A stretch of DNA of 64,000 nucleotides from Entoloma clypeatum (GCA_963565915.1 OY751496.1:744001-808000); one strand, 5' to 3'; positions 11,901-24,317 are shown, numbered from the stretch's first letter. Made by a program: numbers and translations. The notes: generated from the sequence alone by a model not told the origin.

Positions 11901-13618
11901 CCACAAGTCCCGTCTACTTTGTAACCATGGTTAAGGAAGACGCCTAGGGACAATAGGCGTGTGTCCATGTCCGGGATGTAGAACACCGGTCTGAGAAGAT
12001 GGGTTTTAACTTCCCCATTTAGGGTGTGCCGTACTGGAACGGCCCCAACTCCGAGAATTTCCAGTTTCTTCCCTTTAGCTGCAGTTTGGACGAATCACTT
12101 AACCGTGAGAGGTCTATAATATGTGAAGTCCTTAAACTCATAGGTGAAGTGTAAAGAGGCGCCGGAATCTAATATCCATTGCGCGCGTTCTTTTTCCTTA
12201 CAATGTGTACAAGAAGCAAAATGTTTAATATATTTTTTATGTAAATCACTGCTAAAGTGATCTACGCATTCTGTACTGGTACTGGCTATTATATCATACG
12301 TCTGTTGAGAGGTATTGTTAGCTTTCCGCAATTGGTAAGGTTTAAGAAAGGGTTTCGACGAACCGTCAAGTTCTATCTCGTCCACAAACTCGTCTGGCCC
12401 CATCCGTTCTTGGTCTATGTCCATCATCCGCAGCGATTGGTCTAACAGCGGAGTTACTCGACGCTGTTTAGTTGGCCTCTCATCAATGTCTGGAATGATG
12501 GTGTCCAAGATACGAAGATTTGACCCAGAGGGTCGGGCACCGATTTCTCGGGCGAGTTTTTTCACCCTCTTGTTGTTTTTCCACACTGACAGCTTTCCAG
12601 AAGGAAGCCCGGTGTACTGGGAAGGAGGAGGGTTCATGTGTTGCAGTAGTGACTGCATCCTTTCTGACTCAGGTTGTACAGTAAAGGAGGTCCTTCCGCG
12701 ACCGGTTACGGTGGTGAAGGATGGTGCATGATGAGGGGGAAGAGGACAGGGAGCAGGACGACGAGGGGTCTGCTCAATAGCCGGTGCGATGAACTCAACC
12801 ATCTTCTCAGCATGGTCGGAGTCGTTGTCGGCGCGCTTTTTCTGGTTGCGCCAGCGTCCCTTTCCCTTCTTCTTTTCAGAAGCGGTACTTGGGTTGGTCG
12901 AGTTAGGCTGCTTGTCAGCATTGTTGCGCGAGGTACTCGGCGCTGTCTGCTTTTCCCATTTGGGGTCTTGCCCCTTTCGCTTAGTCCCGGAGATTTTCCG
13001 GGCCTGCTCGTTGGACGCCCGAGTAGACCCTATCGCATACTTGCGCCTGTATTCTGAAACAATGCTGTCGGTGACTGCCTGCCATGTGAAGTCGTCGGCA
13101 TTGTAGACCTAAAAGAGGGTGGTGGAGAGAGACAACCAAGCGTCAGGAATGGCACTCGCCAAGATCACAACCTGCATCAGATCAGGCACAACAAATTTTG
13201 AGTCACTAAGGCGAGTGAAGAGTGACCCAAGGCGCTCGATTTCCAGCACAGGGTCCCGACCAGACAGTTTGAAAGAGGCTGCGGCTTTGAAATCGCCAAA
13301 TATGGTGGCGGGGGAGACTTTTGAATATGTGTCCTTCAATGATGTCCAGGCGTCTTTTGAGGACTTGGCGTCCTTGATGTGCCTCCTGATCGCCTCGGAG
13401 ACTTTGAGGCGGATTTGGGTAGCAGATGTAGAAGTGGCGGAGGCAGGGGTGGAGACCGTGACCGTAAAGTCGGCAATGTCAGGGCGCTCAATGTCACCAG
13501 ATACGATGCGCCAGACTCCTTGATGGAGGAGATAGGATTTCATTTTCTTGGCCCAACTCTGGTAGTCGATGCCATCGAAGACGGTGATGGAGTCGAGGGC
13601 GGAGCGAGAGGTAGACAT
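8957..13618 (-). pseudogene. Copia Gag-Pol polyprotein (single frame, four internal stops)
   Basis: All parts share one frame from ATG 13618 to TAG 8957-8959. Order: UBN2-type Gag (YQSWAKKMKSYLL), protease (WILDSGASLH, about 12165), GAG-pre-integrase and integrase (KRLGHPNDQAL, CTGC, NGRAERIN), reverse transcriptase (YVDDSAFLG, about 9920), RNase H (STEAEYMAL), and the family C-terminal motif ADLLTKNLG. Internal stops lie at 13109-13111 (TAG), 12095-12097, 11267-11269 and 9107-9109 (TGA). Each is one C:G-to-T:A change from the expected Gln, Trp or Arg codon. No frameshift was found over about 4.6 kb, so decay is by point mutation only. Confidence 0.9.
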
Positions 13619-13957
13619 TTTTTAATGAGTCTAAAAGGGGTTTTCCCAATCAGTGATGTTCTTGATTTTAGAGAAAACAAATAAATGATTCCTCATAACA
13701 TATTCCCTTCAGGAATAGCGGTTGTGGGAAAAACCCTTTTTGTCAGAAGTGTATGAGGTATGATCAACGTTTCCACATGATGTGTACTAAGTGAATCCCC
13801 TTAGGGACGCTTCATGACAGGTACTTGTCATAATGACGTTCCCAGGTTCATATGTGAAGAAGTATGACTCAGAACCTAGATCTTGCAATTGGTTCTCCTG
13901 TCAACCAGGGTAGAGTGGACAGGTACTTGCTGTTGCCAGCGTTGCCAAGTCCCTCTG

Positions 13958-13976
13958 CTATCCGGGGCCCATAACC
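13958..13976 (-). promoter_or_regulatory. Primer-binding site matching the anticodon arm of initiator tRNA-Met
   Basis: Directly next to the 5' LTR the element reads GGTTATGGGCCCCGG. Its complement GGGCCCATAACC is the anticodon-loop sequence of eukaryotic initiator tRNA-Met (CAU anticodon). Drosophila copia and yeast Ty5 are known to prime from a half-tRNA-Met cut in the anticodon loop, and this site fits that mode. Confidence 0.75.
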
Positions 13977-14291
13977 TGTTGAAGTTCCACCTGGGCGCTA
14001 GCCACAGATGTACTGAGCAACACAGCTACAGTGGAAGTACTCTACTTAACCGTTCTAGCCACTTACATGGTTTGGGAGGGTGAGGCTGGTGAGAGCGGTT
14101 GAGGCTGATAAGAGCGATGGAGCTGGTTAAGAGTCAAGAGACAACTTATTGATATTGACAGTTTCCTGGTCTTATATACCGTACTACTGTTTGTACCAAC
14201 CAAATAAGTATGTAATCAAAGATGTGTAAATGGTCACGTGATGTAATCTAATCTAATCTAATCTAATCTATGTGATGGAAAAGTTTCAAGA
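13977..14291 (-). repeat. 5' LTR of the copia element
   Basis: 315 bp, five more than its partner because of an extra ATCTA unit. It contains a TATA-like stretch (plus-strand CTTATATACC). Its outer end is TTCAAGA instead of TTCAACA, confirmed by the position of the GAACC duplication. Confidence 0.9.
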
Positions 14292-14296
14292 GAACC

Positions 14297-14696
14297 GCAG
14301 TCTAAGGTCTATGCGTTTTAGAAAATTTAGACTGCAGTTCAGTCTAGATTTTTTTTTTGACTTAGACCGCAAAAAGACCGGTCTAAACAGGTCTAGACCG
14401 GTCTTTTTGCCCTTTGGGATACACCTCCAACCCCCCCCCCTAATATTCTACAATTTTTGGAGATTTTTCAGTAATCTGCATAATATTCTAGATATTTATA
14501 GTCCAATTTCATCGGTCCAAGGCTTGTTTTGAAGCTACAACTGAGTGGAATACATTTCTAGCTTGTATATAAACTCTTGCTCAGAGTCACAAAGGTTAAG
14601 AATTGAGTGAAACATGGTGAAAACATAGCTAAAACATATGATTACAGTGTTATTTTGTTGTATCTGTACTATTATTACTGTGTTATTTTTGTTATA
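14297..14696. other. MITE remainder and AT-rich DNA
   Basis: The first 120 bp continue the interrupted MITE with palindromic words such as GACCGGTC. The rest is AT-rich with no gene seen. Confidence 0.5.
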
Positions 14697-16310
14697 TCTG
14701 TGTGCCTCTCAATGCGGAGCGAGCAATGGGTGGATCCGTCGATTCGATGTTGGATGATGCACGACACGCGCACATCAAATGTGTCAAATATATGTAAACA
14801 AACTCAAAAAACATCGCATTTCTCCTTAATATGGCTACACAGGAGGAAGTAAGCTTACAGACTATATCAATTATGTAGTAGAGTATCATATGTCAATAAA
14901 TATGTATTTATTTTATGAATTTTCGCCACAGATTTGAGCATATAGCGATGCGACGCTTTACACCAAACAATGGTAAACAACGTGCAAATGCATCGCGCAG
15001 GCGCGCGCGGTGCCTTCCTCATGATCTAATAATAGTTTAACATGATAGAACTCATCAATATATATGTATTCACCTTCTGAAACACCTTGTATAATTTTTA
15101 GATCTCTAGATAAGATAGAAATGATGAAATGTGCATATTTCAGTAAAAGTGTTATATCTCCATAATGAGTGCACCAAATTTGAAAAACAGATGTGCTGTG
15201 AGGTCCCCTGAATGAGGAGAATCCAAAGCTGAAACAAAATTTTTTGGTCAAATTTTCGACCTGTTTTGCTTCTATTCACCTTATTAAGTCCTTGGGCTTG
15301 ATTTGAATGGTCTGAGTAGATTTACATACAATGTGACAATGGTATATAAACAGTACATATAGACTACAGTGGTTGTGGAAGGGAGGAAGTAAGAAAAGGT
15401 TGTTTTTGTGTTTGAGAAAACCCATGATGATGCCCTGTTGATCACGATTTACAGTGTGCCATTGTTTTGATGCATCATTTCAGAATTCTACCTACATAGC
15501 TCATATATTTAACTGGTTATATGCTTACTATTAGCTTCTAAGTATCTCTACATAAGTTACAAACTATTTTTAGGACTTACAGTGCCACAGATTGGGCATC
15601 GAAGGCGCGAGTTTCAACAATGCGCGTTGCTCAGCATTGATGCCAAGCACTCTCGGCAATTGCTGAAAGTCGAACCATACATAAGTCAACAGCCAGCCCA
15701 ACGTTCCCACACTTTTTTTATCCCCCACCTTCACTCTACCCAGCCACTTCCCCCCCCCAATGCCCGCCCCTTGTGCACAACGACCCCCTATAGCGCCCAA
15801 CAGGGCCGACTAACACCCAACGGCCCCCTCTAACGCCCAACTGCCTCCCACTCTCATGCCCAACAGTGTCCACTCGCACCCAACAACCACAACTCATGCC
15901 CAACGTGCCCAACAGCTCCCTCTAACGCCCAATGGCTCCCTCTAATGCCCAATGGCTCCCTCTAACGCCCAACGCCCTCCCACTCGCGCCCAACGACTGC
16001 GACTCACGCCCAACGCCCTCGAACGGCTCCCTCTAGTGCCCAACGGCCTCCCACTCATGCCCAATGGCGTCCTGCCCTTACTAGCACCCAACGGCCCTCT
16101 CTGACGCCCAACAGCACCTTCTTGCGCCCCACGGCCCTCTCTTGCCCCCAACGACACCCTTTCATCACAATGTGTTTCCTTCAAGCCCTACGGCCCCCTC
16201 TTGCACCCAGCTGCCGCGACCCGTGCCCAACAGCCCCCCCATTTCGTGCCTAACGCCCTCCAACTCGCGCGCAACACCCTCCCACTCATGCCCACTGACA
16301 TTACATACAG
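14697..16310 (-). repeat. Dispersed repeat R1 with a minisatellite end
   Basis: On the minus strand it begins with a GC-rich minisatellite (about 16310-15770, units such as GCCGTTGGGC plus a spacer of about 8-20 bases). A non-coding body of about 1 kb follows. The body is clearly related to R2 (23100-24317), including the region around GATGTTTTTTGAGTTTG, and to shorter copies R3 and R4. No coding capacity, LTR or target duplication was recognised. Confidence 0.7.
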
Positions 16311-16329
16311 CATGTATATATTTAGACAC

Positions 16330-16483
16330 AATATATAATACAAAACCGGTTCGGTCCACCCTCTGTGGGTGCGATGGACCGGTCCGGTTTTTTACGTTTT
16401 TGTGGTATTGAAAGACCGGTCTCGGTCTCGGTCCATCCCTCTCGGAGGCAAAAAACCAAACCAAACCAAACCCTCAAACACTA
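16330..16483 (+). mobile_element. hAT-like MITE, right half at an inversion breakpoint
   Basis: Ends CCCTCAAACACTA at 16483, the inverse of the TAGTGTTYGARGG start. It is followed by GTGTTTGC (16484-16491), the 8-bp target duplication also found next to the MITE end at 29624. Inside are GGTCCGGTTC-type words. The left boundary is approximate. Confidence 0.65.
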
Positions 16484-16984
16484 GTGTTTGCATCAAAATG
16501 AACATCTACAACAGAAAGGAAGTACAAACCCTTCCTTCTCAAATTTGCCACGCTGAAATTCTCTATCTACAAATTTTCAGACACCCTATATGGGTTCCCA
16601 GTCGAAATTGAGACAGATTGCCAAGCACTCCGGAACATACTCCTGTCAGAAAAGCTATCAACCACCCATGCCAGATGGCGAGACGGTATACTAGCTCATC
16701 AAATTGTCAACATTCGCCATGTACCAGGAGTCACAAACATTGCCAATGGACTGAGTCAACAACATGAAGGATTTCCATATGAAACCAATGATGGTAGCGA
16801 CTGGACAGTCAGCCTCGACTGGGAGACAAAGGAAGGTATCATGAACAATGTATACCAAGCACAGGTCAACCAGAAAGAGACGCAGTATATGGACCTACAG
16901 GGGCGTTTCAAGGACGAGCCATTATACATCCAGGTAATTGATGCGCTCAAAGGATTGGACAATCCAGAGTCATCACTCAGGACC
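16484..16984 (+). pseudogene. Gypsy element X, RNase H part
   Basis: Reads VFASK, a TGA at 16498-16500 where Arg is expected, then TSTTERKYKPFLLKF, FPVEIETDCQALRN, THARWRDGILAHQI and VRHVPG-like sequence. This is the RNase H domain of a basidiomycete gypsy lineage different from E1, E2, A and B. It continues the reading frame that ends at 29633 on the minus strand. E2 is inserted at its right end; the same frame continues at 23036-23100. Confidence 0.8.
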
Positions 16985-17417
16985 TGTAAGGGCAACCACT
17001 TTCACTTTTTACTTTTCCTTTCCTTTCTTCCTTTTCTTTCTATTCCACCATCTCCGACGTCCTCCGATCGTATCCGCTGCCTCCGACATCTTATCTGCCT
17101 CTCCGCATCCGACTACTCCGCCCCCATCTGCTACTCCGCACGTCGGACCGCAGGTACTATCATTCATCTTGTTTCCATTCATCCTTCATCGCTACTCCCA
17201 ATCATTGCTCATCATTCATGTGTCTCGTTTTATCTCTTATTTCATATCTCATTTTACTATTTATCTTGCTAGCTTGCAGGGGAGTCCTTAGAACTTTCTC
17301 TTCGGATCTCCCTTGCAAGGTGTGTGTTGTATTACTTATCATACTGCTCAATCTAAACTTCGGATCTCCCTTGCAAGTATCTGAGTTTGAGTCTTGGATC
17401 GTAAGGTCGCCCTTACA
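16985..17417 (+). repeat. 5' LTR of E2
   Basis: 433 bp, TGTAAGGGC...GCCCTTACA, with 9-bp inverted ends. A TATA-like TATTTAT lies at 17258-17264, and AGAACTTTCT at 17290-17299 is complementary to the primer site. Two CGGATCTCCCTTGCAAG words flank a short spacer in the R/U5 part. Confidence 0.95.
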
Positions 17418-17419
17418 GT

Positions 17420-17429
17420 AGAAAGTTCT
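17420..17429 (+). promoter_or_regulatory. Candidate self-priming primer-binding site of E2
   Basis: AGAAAGTTCT, two bases after the LTR, is perfectly complementary to 17290-17299, 32 nt after the start of the TATA-like box. Same geometry as in E1 and A/B. Confidence 0.7.
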
Positions 17430-17578
17430 CTTCTAATTGGACCGGGTCCGATTGCATTGTTGTCACGATTCCACGCTTTGGAGCAGCTTCGTCTGCGTCC
17501 GACTCCGATACATCTCACACCCCTTCCAGTTCTTCTAATTACCTCTCCGTAACTGGTGATTCTGCTCCGCGCATAGTA

Positions 17579-18733
17579 ATGGATGACCCCAATCGCCTTG
17601 AACAGCTCGAGCACGAGTTCCAGGAACAACGTCAAACTCTCGCTGATATCTCGACTCAACTTGACCAACTCCTCCTCGCCTTCAATGCAATTCCTGCCCC
17701 AGCTCCGCCACCTATCCCACCTGCTCCCGCACCCGCTATTATACCCGCTCCGCTCGCTCCGGCCAATCCAGGCGTGCGTCGAGCAAAACCTGCCAATCCG
17801 TCGGACTTCGATGGATCACGCGCAAATGGCTGGACCTTTCTAAACTCCTGTGAATTGTTTATGGGGCTGGCTCCGGAACAGTTCGCAGACGACCACACTA
17901 AAATTTATTGGGCTTTATCTTTCATGAAGAGTGGACGTGCAGCACACTTTGCGGATCGCATTATCCAACAGGAGCGGAGGACCGGTGCTCCGCCTTATCA
18001 GACTTGGGTGGACTTCTGTGCAGTCTTTACAGCGGAGTTCACTCCGAAGAATGAGGAACAGGACGCGAGACTGATTCTCGAAGGAGAATCCTATTATCAA
18101 GGTCAACGGGATGTTGAGACCTATATTGACAAGTTCAAAGACTACATTGACAAAGCGGGCTATCAGGAGGATACCAACATTGTACTCAAATTCCGCCATG
18201 GTCTCCGTTCCGACATTCAGAACGAGATTGCCACCCTGACCCACGGACGACCTGTGGATGACAACCCCGATGAGTGGTACTCTGCAGCACGAGTCAATGA
18301 TGACAATAGGATTGCCAACAAAGCCTTCAAAGCCACTGCTCCGACCCGCACCTCCGCCTTCCACAACATTGTCGGACCATGAGTACCTGGCACCTCAGTA
18401 TTCCCTCGCCCCTACATTCCATTCACTCCGCATACAACTCCGCTCGCATCCGCATCCGCTCCGCCGACAAGGGACCCCAATGCAATGGACATTGATACTT
18501 CACGCGTCAAAGGCAAGAATGCCAATGCATGCTTCAGATGTAACAAAACGGGTCACTTTAGTCGTGAATGCCCCCTTCGCTTCGACGTTCGCTTCATGAC
18601 AACGGAGGAGCAGGATGAGTTTGTTATGGAACAACTTGTGGTCAAGGATGCAGTGAAAGGCAACTCCGTTCTGTCCATGGAGTCTGCGGAGTCGGAGGAA
18701 GGACAGGAGGATTTTCCTCCCCACAGCGAGTGA
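17579..18733 (+). pseudogene. gag: E2 Gag (one TGA stop)
   Basis: Starts MDDPNRLEQLEHEFQEQ, a short coiled-coil, then a Pro/Ala-rich linker and the capsid domain (about residues 75-260, with WALSFMKSGRAAHFADR). A CX2CX4HX4C knuckle (CFRCNKTGHFSREC) lies at about 18530-18575. One TGA at 18380-18382 interrupts an otherwise open frame where Arg (CGA) is likely. Ends TGA at 18731-18733. Confidence 0.88.
18709..18715 (+). promoter_or_regulatory. Candidate -1 frameshift heptamer GGATTTT (gag to pol, E2)
   Basis: Read G GAT TTT in gag frame, five codons before the gag stop. The -1 frame is open from here into pol. Shared with E1, A and B. Confidence 0.55.
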
Positions 18734-21700
18734 ACAGTGCGCCCTCGTTGTCTGCTAAAAATCGTTATGCTGCCTTATTTATGGAACAATATGATCCTAT
18801 ACCCTCCATCTCTAAGCCTGCAAATGATCCCATAGTCGCACCCAACTCTGCAAATTCCATCCGCCTTCGCCTCTCTAAATGGGAGCGTTGGCTCCCAAAA
18901 CAATATGTCCTCGCCTCCGCTCACTCCGACAATTCTATTGAACTAGACATAGTTCTTGAAACTACCGACACCAAAGACACACTATCACAAAAGGCCTTAC
19001 TCGACAGCGGGGCAACAGGGTCGTTTATTGAATGCACTCTGGTTGAGAAACATCGACTCTCTACTTGAAAACTACAACACGCAATTCCGGTATACAATAT
19101 CGACGGAACTCCAAACGAGGCCGGAGCAATAACGGAGGTATTGGATGTAGTGCTCCGCTATCGGGATCACTCGGAACGGACCCAGCTTGCAGTCACAAGT
19201 TTGGGAAAACAAGAAATTGTGTTAGGCTTCACTTGGCTCAAAGAACACAACCCCGAGGTAGATTGGACATCAGGGGAAGTGAAGATGAGCCGGTGTCCTG
19301 CACGATGTCGGACATGCCACCAGGAGGCAGCCCAAGAGCGGAAGGAGCGGAAGTTTGAACAAGTCTGCATCCGAGCCTGTCGGATGGGTTCCACTCCGAC
19401 ATCTGGTCTAGAGGAGGAGGCTCCACGTGGCCCATGGGTGGAGGATGTCACAGAAGGAGAGGAACCAGAGGAGTTAGCGGAAGACGATGAGGAAGAGGAT
19501 GAGTTTGAGGAGGGAGATTGTCTTTTTGTCAGAACAGTACCCGCGGAGGCGGAGTTCATCCACGCTTCATCCAATATCTCGCAACGCCTATCGGAGGCAT
19601 TCCTCAGTAACCAAAAACCTAAATCTTTCCGTGACTCTGTACCGGACCACTTGTTTGACTTCGAAGACATATTCTCAAAGACCTCTTTTGACACCTTACC
19701 GGAAGAGCGGACTTGGGACCACGCCATTGAACTTGTTCCGGACTATCCGCTTGCTCTGAACGAACAGAAGGAACTCAACGCGTTTTTGGAGAAAAACCTT
19801 GCAACTGGTTGAATCCGCCCTTCCAAGTCTCCGATGGCATCTCCAGTATTTTACATCAAGAAGAAGGATGGCTCCCTTCGTCTTGTACAAGACTACTGGT
19901 CACTCAACTCCAAAACTATCAAAAACAAGTATCCGCTTCCGCTCACATCTGAACTGATCAATAAACTTCAACGGGCTCAATACTTCACCAAGCTCGACAT
20001 CCGCTGGGGCTACAACAATGTGCAGATAAAACCCGGAGACGAGTGGAAGGCTGCTTTTCGGACCAATCACGGACTCCATGAACCATTGGTGATGTTCTTT
20101 GGCCTCACTAATAGTCCATCCACATTCCAGACTATGATGAACGAGATCTTTCAGGACCTTATCACTGAAGGTGTAGTCTGTGTTTACCTCGACGATATAC
20201 TCATCTTCACGGAGACCCTTGCGGAGCATCGGAGAGTCACACGGATCGTACTGGAACGACTTCGCAAACACAAACTCTATCTAAAACCAGAGAAATGCGA
20301 GTTTGAACAAACGCACATTGAATACCTAGGCCTTATTATTGAACAAGGACATGTAGAGATGGATCCGGTGAAGGTAGCAAGGGTCACGGAGTGGCCTGCT
20401 CCGACAAACGTCTGAGAAGTACAGTCCTTTCTAGGATTCACTAACTTCTACCGCCGTTTTATTGAAGGGTTTTTGGACATTGCGCGCCCTCTTTTTGAGC
20501 TCACAAAGAAAGGGCACCTCTGGTCTTGGAAGGAGGGAGAAGTGTCCGCATTTGCGGAGTTGAAGTGGAGGATTACATCCGCTCTGATCCTGGTCTTAGC
20601 TGATCATGGAAAGAAGTGGCGGATAGAAGCGGATAGCTCGGACTTTGCAACCGGAGCAGTACTGTCCCAACCAACAGAGGACGGTAAGTGGCACCCTGTC
20701 GCATTCTATTCCAAAAGCCTTAGTCCGGTGGAACGCAACTACGAGATCTATGACAAGGAGATGTTGGCAGTGGTCCGCACATTGGAGGAGTGGAGGCACT
20801 TCCTTGAAGGAGCGGAGAAGACAGTGGAGATTTGGACGGACCACAAAAATCTTGAGTATTTCATGACAGCTCAAAAACTAAATTGACGACAGGCTAGATG
20901 GTCCTTATACCTCGCTCGTTTTGATTTCAAAATGCACCATCGACCTGGCAAGTCAATGGGCAAGTCCGACGCTTTGTCCCGACGAGCGGACCATGGAGAC
21001 AGATCGCAGGACAATGAAAACATCATCCTTCTTCAACCAGAATTGTTTGCAGTGCGAGCAATGCATGGGGTAACTGTTCAAGGGGAAGAACACGACGTCC
21101 TCTGCCAGGTCCGACAGGGAATCCGAGAGGGGTTACTGGAAGATAGTGTGGCGGAGGTTGTCAAATCCCTTCCGACCGTCGGAGCGGGGTCCATCCGTAG
21201 TGTGGAGTGGAGGCAAGCGGAAGGTTTGCTCTACTTCAGGGATCATATCTATGTTCCTAACAATCCCAACTGCATCATCGGATCCTCACACAACACCATG
21301 ACACTCCGGTGGCCGGACATCCTGGACGGTGGAAAACCTTGGAACTGGTGTCGCGCAATTACTGGTGGCCACACATGTCTCGTTTAATAGGTCAATATTG
21401 CAAGACATGCGACCCTTGCCTCCGCACCAAGGTCCGACACACTCCGCCCTCCGGAGAGCTCAATCCGCTACCGGTCCCCACGGAGCGATGGCAAGTAACC
21501 AGTGTTGACTTCATTACTGAACTACCAGAAGCCCATGGCTACGACGCTATCATGGTCGTAGTGGACTCAGTAGGGAAGCGGGGACACTTCATCCCAATGC
21601 ACTCCGACATCTCCGCACTCGGGACTGCACACTCCTATGTTCAAAATGTCTGGAAACTCCACGGACTGCCGGAGGCCATTGTCTCTGACCGAGGACCACA

Positions 21701-22569
21701 GTTTGTCGCCAAGTTCACGTGCGAACTATACAGGCTGCTTAACATTAAGGTTGCTGCCTCGACAGCCTACCATCTGCAGTCGGACGGACAGACGGAGTGG
21801 GTCAATCAAGGATTGGAACAATACCTTTGCCTATTCGTCAATGAATGTCAAGACAATTGGGACAAATGGCTTCCGATGGCTGAATTTGCATACAACAACC
21901 ATGTTCACACATCGACACGTCAAACTCCATTCTACATTGACACCGGCCACCATCCGCACATGGGATTTGAACCTCGCGAGAAGCGGACGGAGATTGAGGC
22001 GGTAGCAGATTTCAGCCAGCGGATGAAGTCCGCTCTAGAGGAGGCTCGCGCAGCACTGACAAAGGCAAAAGACGACATGGCATGATACTACAACCAGCAT
22101 CGGAACACCACTCCAACATTCTGCCTGGGGGACAAGGTCTTTTTAGACTCATCAGACCTCAAAACCACCCGACCCACAAAAAAGCTTGCACATCGATACA
22201 TAGGCCCTTTCCCAGTGGTCTGACCTGTCGGAACACATGCCTATGAACATCGCCTTCCCCCTTCCATGTCCCGCGTTCACCCAGTATTCCATGTTGTCAA
22301 ACTTTCACTAGTTCCCAATGACCCTTTCCGACGCCAAGTCCGCTCTCCTCCGCCTCCGACGGTAGTCGGAAGAATTGGAGTATGATGTTGAAAACCTCTT
22401 GGACAGCCGACTGCATCGAGGCAAGCTTCAATTCTTGGTCAAATGGAAGGGATATGGCTACGAAGAGAATTCCTGGGAAGCAGAAGACAATGTCCACGCT
22501 CTGCGCCTAGTCCCCGACTTCTACCGACGCCATCCGGGAGCTCCACGATATTTGACTCGTTTCACCTGA
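18709..22569 (+). pseudogene. pol: E2 Pol: protease, RT, RNase H, integrase, chromodomain (decayed)
   Basis: Protease (LLDSGATGSFIE, about 19000), reverse transcriptase (VYLDDILIF, about 20190), RNase H ([10 protein letters not shown]), integrase ([32 protein letters not shown]) and chromodomain (FLVKWKGYGYEENSW, about 22440). Six in-frame TGA codons at 19066, 19810, 20413, 20884, 22083 and 22221, most clearly at expected Arg positions. Two frame changes: about 21270-21310 (before the integrase YWWP motif) and about 22363-22366 (before the chromodomain). Ends in TGA at 22567-22569. Confidence 0.88.
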
Positions 22570-22602
22570 CACATCGAGACGCCGTACCTTGAAGGGGGGT
22601 GA

Positions 22603-23035
22603 TGTAAGGGCAACCACTTTCACTTTTTACTTTTCCTTTCCTTTCTTCCTTTCCTTTCTATTCCACCATCTCCGACGTCCTCCGATCGTATCCACTGCCT
22701 CCGACATCTTATCTGCCTCTCCCCATCCGACGACTCCGCCCCCATCTGCTACTCCGCACGTCGGACCGCAGGTACTATCATTCATCTTGTTTCCATTCAT
22801 CCTTCATCGCTACTCCCAATCATTGCTCATCATTCATGTGTCTCGTTTTATCTCTTATTTCATATCTCATTTTACTATTTATCTCGCTAGCTTGCAGGGG
22901 AGTCCTTAGAACTTTCTCTTCGGATCTCCCTTGCAATGTGTGTGTTGTATTACTTATCAGACTGCTCAATCTAAACTTCAGATCTCCCTTGCAAGTATCT
23001 GAGTTTGAGTCTTGGATCGTAAGGTCGCCCTTACA
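22603..23035 (+). repeat. 3' LTR of E2
   Basis: 433 bp, same length as the 5' LTR with only a few substitutions. Followed by the GGACC duplication. Confidence 0.95.
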
Positions 23036-23100
23036 GGACCCGAGTCCATGCCAAACACAGGGTGTCTCAGTACATGATTGAGGATGGGAAGCTATGGGTT
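23036..23100 (+). pseudogene. Gypsy element X, short integrase-linker piece
   Basis: Reads RVHAKHRVSQYMIEDGKLWV, the segment that follows RNase H in this lineage. It lost contact with the 16484-16984 part when E2 inserted. A minisatellite begins at about 23100 and breaks the frame. Confidence 0.7.
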
Positions 23101-24317
23101 ATAGGGGGAGGGCAAGAGGGGCAGCCATTGGGGACACAAGGCGGCCATTGGGCATGAAAGGCAGCTGTTGTGCATGGGTTGATGGCATTGAGGGCAAAGG
23201 GATGGTGTTGGGGGCAAAGGGACAGCATGACGTGGGTCAATGGCAGTGGACGCAAGTCGGGACTGTTGGGCACAAAGGGACGCTGTTGGGTGCAAAGGGA
23301 TGCCATTGGGCATGAAAGGTGGCTGTTGGGCGGAAGAGAGGGCCGTTGGGCATGAGTGGTGGCTGTTATGCGCGAGTGCTGGCCCTTGGGCAGATGTGGT
23401 GGCCAGGTGGAGTGGTGGTGGGGGATAAAAAAAAGGGTGGGAAGGTTTTGCTGGCAGTTATGGTTCGACTTTCAGCAATTGTCGAGCATGCTCGGCATCA
23501 ATGCCAAGCCATGCACATCATTGAAAATTGTGCCCTCAATGCCCAAACCATGGCACCAAAACCCACAAAAATAATTCTTACCTTATGTAGACATATCTAG
23601 AAACTCATAGAAAGTATATATAGAGTTATATACATGAGCTATGGATGGTAGAAAGTTGGTGCTCCAAATTGATGCATCAAAACACAATGTAAATCATGAT
23701 GAACAGTGTGGCATGGTGTTTTCAAACACAAAAAACAACATTTTCTAGCTTCCTCCTTTGCACAACATTTGTACTCTAAATATACTATACATATGCTATT
23801 GAAACAGTGTATGTAAACCTATTCAGACCCTTCAAATAAAATTAAAGGACTTGATGAGGTGAATATGAGCAAAATAGGTCGAAAATTTGACCAAACTTTT
23901 TTATTTCAGCTTTGGATTCTCCTCATTCAGGAGATCTCACAGCACATTTGTTTTTCAAATTTGGCTCATTCATTAGGGAGATATAACACTTTTACTTAAA
24001 TCTGCACATTTCATTATTTCTATCTTATCTGGACTTCTAAAAATTATACAAAGTGCTTCAGAAGGTGAATACATATCTATTTATGAGTTCTATCACTTCC
24101 AACTATTATTAGACCATGATGACATATGATACTCTGCTACATAATTGATATAGTCTGTAAGCTGACTTCCTCCTGTGTAGCCATATTAAGGAGAAATGCG
24201 ATGTTTTTTGAGTTTGTTTACATATATTTGACACATTTGATGCGTGCATGATGCACGTCATCCAACGTCAAAACGACACATCCACCCATTGCTGACTCTG
24301 CAATGAGGGGCACAGAT
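23101..24317 (+). repeat. Dispersed repeat R2 with a minisatellite start
   Basis: GC-rich array (about 23100-23410, units near GCCATTGGGCATGAAAGG), then a T-rich, non-coding body of about 900 bp. It is the inverted relative of R1: both contain the CTTTGGATTCTCCTCATTCAGG and GATGTTTTTTGAGTTTG regions in the same order. No ORF of interest. Confidence 0.7.

Larger units (their letters stand above)
8578..14291 (-). mobile_element. Ty1/copia LTR retrotransposon, complete but decayed
   Basis: On the minus strand: LTRs at 13977-14291 (5') and 8578-8887 (3'), a primer site next to the 5' LTR, one gag-pol frame, and a G-rich polypurine tract (plus-strand CCCCCCC at 8886-8893) before the 3' LTR. The 5-bp duplication GAACC flanks it at 8573-8577 and 14292-14296. 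The outer end of the 5' LTR reads TC instead of TG. The LTRs differ mainly in the copy number of an ATCTA repeat. Confidence 0.93.
16985..23035 (+). mobile_element. Ty3/gypsy chromodomain LTR retrotransposon E2, complete but decayed
   Basis: Two 433-bp LTRs, target duplication GGACC at 16980-16984 and 23036-23040, self-priming site, gag, pol in -1 frame with chromodomain, and polypurine tract GAAGGGGGG (22591-22599). Inserted into the RNase H/integrase region of element X. Internal coding DNA is rich in TCCG and CGGA words, unlike E1, so it is a separate family. Confidence 0.95.

Noticed and set aside
15942..16464. Gly/Arg-rich and Pro-rich frames at 15.9-16.5 kb
   Set aside because: Same minisatellite array in repeat R1; no domain and no codon pattern.
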